Source of the DNA: Neurospora crassa OR74A
Taxonomy: Eukaryota > Ascomycota > Sordariomycetes > Sordariales > Sordariaceae
Reading direction: 5' to 3'
Length of the DNA stretch: 64,000 nucleotides
NCBI RefSeq assembly: GCF_000182925.2
Contig: NC_026505.1
Span: 3,596,001-3,660,000 of the forward strand
The position numbers and the translations under genes are program-made. A model generated the notes under the pieces. It saw nothing but the letters and a program-made list of their open reading frames with translations, was not told where the DNA came from and searched no databases. This document shows positions 61,357-64,000 of the stretch, one piece after another (position 1 is the stretch's first letter; every line of letters starts with the position of its first letter).

Positions 61357-64000
61357 TTAGTTGTACTTGCGAAGCTGTAGTGATATTCCATGTTAGTATA
61401 CGATCCTCAAATGGTTAGCAACAACAAGAAGGGGGGGGAGAAACTCACGTCCAACGTCAAAGTCTTGGAGCTATTCACGTCCTGATCGCGATAAACGCCC
61501 ACCAAGCTCTCGCTATCCTGAAACAACCCAGCCTTGAGACTGATGACGATAAATTGCATTCCAGGACCCGCATGCTCGCGGATGTACTTCTTGATCTTCT
61601 CCACATTGGCATTATCCAGCGCCGCGTCCACCTCGTCCAGCACGAAAAAGGGCGACGGCTGGTAACTGTGGATCGCAAACAGCAGCGCCAGCGCCGCCAT
61701 GGTTTTCTCACCGCCCGACAGGTGCTCCATGTCGCGGAACCGCTTGAGCGGCGGCATGGCGTGGTACTTGATGCCCGACAGGTAGGGGGTGTCCGTGTCC
61801 TCCTCGATATCCAGGTACGCCTGCCCACCGAGCGGATAGGCGTCTGAGCGTGTGAGGTCCTTGTACACGTGCGTGATCTGCTCCTGAATGTGCGTAAAGG
61901 CCTTGTTGAAGAGCTCGAACCGCTTGTCCTTGACCTGGTTGAAGGCATCCCGTGCCGCCTTGAGGGCGGCGCGCGAGTCCTCAAAGTCCTTTTCTGTGGA
62001 CTCAAGGCGCGACTTGACCGACTCGAGACGCTCGATGGCGCGCATGTTGGGGTTGAGCTTCTCGATCTCGGCGGTGAGGGCCGAGATCTTTTCTTGCAGC
62101 TTCTCTTCGACTTCGTCGTTCGGGTCTTGAAGTAGTGCGTCATCGAGGTTGTCGTAATTGATTTCGACACCGTAGTCGTCCATGGCAGCTTCGAGAAGCT
62201 CGGCTTCCTGGTCTTCATCCTCGCCATCAACATCCATGGCATCCTGGTCCTTCTGGAGTAACATGTCCTCGTTTGGAATGTCGTCAAGAGAGCCTTGTTG
62301 AAGAGGAATTTGGATCTGCTCAAGCTTGCATCTCCTGAGCAGGGCAAGCTTTTGAGCACTACTCTGCTGAACTGTAGCCTCCAGATTGCTGATCTCCTTC
62401 AACCTGACTTCTATGTCTCTGCTCCTCCTCTGTAGGTCTTGCTTGGCCTCCTGGACCTTCTTGGTCTTTTCTGCGTGGGAGACCTTGAGCTCTTCTAGAC
62501 TCTGCTCAAGCTCCTCGAGCGCCTCCCGGTCTTCCGCCAGTTCCTCTTCGATCGATGCTTTCTCTTGTCGATATGTATCGAGATCTCGTTCATGCCGTTG
62601 TAGGGTCCGTTCTAGTGAGGCTATCCTGTCGCTGGTCGCCGTGTGCTGTGACATTTCCCATGTGATGTTGCTCTGGATGCGTTGTTTTTGGATATCAAAG
62701 TCTTGCCGCTTCTGGGCAGCTTCTTGTTCCAAAGTGCCCTGCTGGGCTTCGTAGGCACGGACGTTCTCGTAGCCCAGTCTCTTGCAGAAATCTTTAAAGA
62801 TCTTATCCTCGACGTCTGAGATGGCTTTTTCGAACTTCTGTACCGTTGCCCGCGTCCGCTCCAGCTCGCCGTGCTTTTCCTCATACTTGGGCTCGTAGTC
62901 GTCCAGCTGCCGCTCCTGATGATCGAGCTCTTTCTGTTTGCTCTTGAGGTTCTTCTCAAAGGCGGCCAGTTCACCTTCCTGAATCTTGAGGCGTTGTTCA
63001 AGCGCCGTAAATTCGACCAACAAAGCATCCTCCTTGGCGGTTCGTCGCCCAGAGTGCGCCAAAGCTGCCACCTCGTCTTTTAATGACTGTGCCATCCGTT
63101 GCAGATTTTGGATGTCATGTTCCTCAAACCGACGCTTGCCGCCCTTCTCATTAGGCAAACGGCCACCCGTCATGGTACCAGCCTTGTGAATTACGAAACC
63201 TTCCAGCGTGACAGCCTTGACCTGGATCTTTCTACCGTATACAATGTCCTTTGCGATATGGAGATTGTCGCAGACGACAGATCCACCACAAGCGTAGCTG
63301 ATGGCACGCTCGAGGGAAGGATCAAAGTCAATTGTATCAATGGTCAGTCGTGCTCCGGAAATGCCCTTAACTGCCGAAACTGAGCTGTTGACCTTGATGT
63401 TGTCGAGCGGAATAAACGTCAAGGGAGGAAATCGCTGCTCCTTGAGATACTGCACGCAGTCCATCCCAACCTTCTCGGTGTCCACCACAACTGCATCGAA
63501 GTCACGTCCAAGGGCTGTGATGACCGCCTCGTCAAATTTTTTCTGTTTGGGTTTGCAAAGATCTCCAACCCGGCCTCGGACACCTGGGTAGATGCGCCTG
63601 AGGTCGCTGATCATGTTCCTCAATCTTGTCTCCTTCTCATTCTGACGCCGGCCAGACTCCGCATCCTCCAGCTTGCGAAGGATTTCCCGCAGCTTCTCCT
63701 CCTGGGCGGTTCTGGTCTGGTTTATCCTTACGCGCTCAGACTGGAGTTTGTTATACTCTTTCTTCTTGGCGGCGATATCGCTTCGGAGTTGTTGTACCGC
63801 GTCCTCGCTGGCGTCTTTTCTATCCTTGATCGACTGAACCTCCGTCTGCAGCTTTTCGATAGCGGCCTCAAAGTTGTCGATTTTCCCTTTCAGGCTGTTG
63901 ACGGTGACCTCGTCACTCTTGAGCTGGCGCGTGAGGTTGGCCAGCTTGGCCCGGTTGTCGGCAGTTTTCTTCATAGCTTCGGCTTGAAGACTAGTATATT
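61357..64000 (-). CDS. smc1: Cohesin subunit SMC1, C-terminal part (5' end beyond window)
   Basis: Partial gene. Visible exons are 61449-64000 (the reading frame is open to the window edge, or begins at an acceptor near 63990) and 61357-61374, split by a 74-nt intron (61375-61448, donor GTGAGT, acceptor TACAG). The last exon encodes only LRKYN, restoring the TLDLRKY end typical of SMC1. About 860 of an expected ~1250 residues are present. They are: the end of the first coiled coil; the hinge (RRIYPGVRGRVGDLC, DFDAVVVDTEKVGMDCVQYL, FVIHKAGTMTGG); the second coiled coil; and the ATPase head with signature LSGGEKTMAALALLFAIHSY and Walker B FFVLDEVDAALDNANVEKI. The hinge and LDNANV motif point to SMC1 rather than SMC2-4. 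SMC1 forms the cohesin ring with SMC3 and the kleisin. The Met at 63974 is internal, not the start. Confidence 0.95.

Overview
The window is nuclear DNA of a filamentous ascomycete, most likely a Sordariomycete close to Neurospora or Sordaria. The evidence is short spliceosomal introns (about 57-105 nt) with GTRNGT donors and CTAAC/CTGAC-like branch sites, proteins of Pezizomycotina type (FlbD-like R2R3 Myb, SPINDLY/OGT-type transferase, NCBP3-like cap-binding protein), long intergenic stretches full of TACC tetranucleotides, and a few TpA-rich patches resembling RIP damage. The species call is inference.

Layout. 1-11.6 kb holds three plus-strand genes: an uncharacterised Cys/His plus coiled-coil protein (2720-4342), an NCBP3-family protein with three exons (6099-7963), and an uncharacterised Ser-rich coiled-coil protein with four exons (8976-11644). 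11.6-34.9 kb is gene-poor: only an intron-containing tRNA-Tyr (14379-14466) and an R2R3 Myb gene (21620-22594) are convincing. A very large O-GlcNAc-transferase-like gene follows (34866-39902, minus), then about 6 kb without a recognisable gene. 45.9-64 kb is dense with housekeeping genes: ribosomal protein L12/uL11 (45951-46827, minus), SEC23 (47401-49976, minus), a kelch-propeller membrane protein (51801-53990, plus), an MGST3-like MAPEG enzyme (54380-54997, minus), a Pol mu/Pol4-like family X DNA polymerase (55952-57760, minus), TFIIE alpha (59447-60508, plus) and the C-terminal part of cohesin SMC1 (61357-64000, minus, running off the edge).

The genes are independent transcription units, not an operon or a metabolic cluster. 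They cover mRNA cap binding and transcription initiation (NCBP3-like, TFIIE alpha), translation (L12, tRNA-Tyr), ER export (SEC23), chromosome cohesion and end joining (SMC1, Pol X), nucleocytoplasmic signalling (OGT) and developmental regulation (Myb).

The most unusual signals are non-coding. They are: a 78-bp near-perfect inverted repeat (76/78 identical, both differences C/T transitions) between the Pol X and TFIIE alpha genes; a 340-nt intron in the NCBP3-like gene with a ~137-nt foldback; a stop-free 69-nt intron immediately after the predicted catalytic lysine of the OGT-like enzyme; a dispersed CTAGTGTA/TACACTAG word in the intergenic DNA; and a long polypurine tract next to the tRNA gene. 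I found no defence system, transposase or biosynthetic cluster. Exon boundaries were worked out by hand from splice signals, frame and family similarity.
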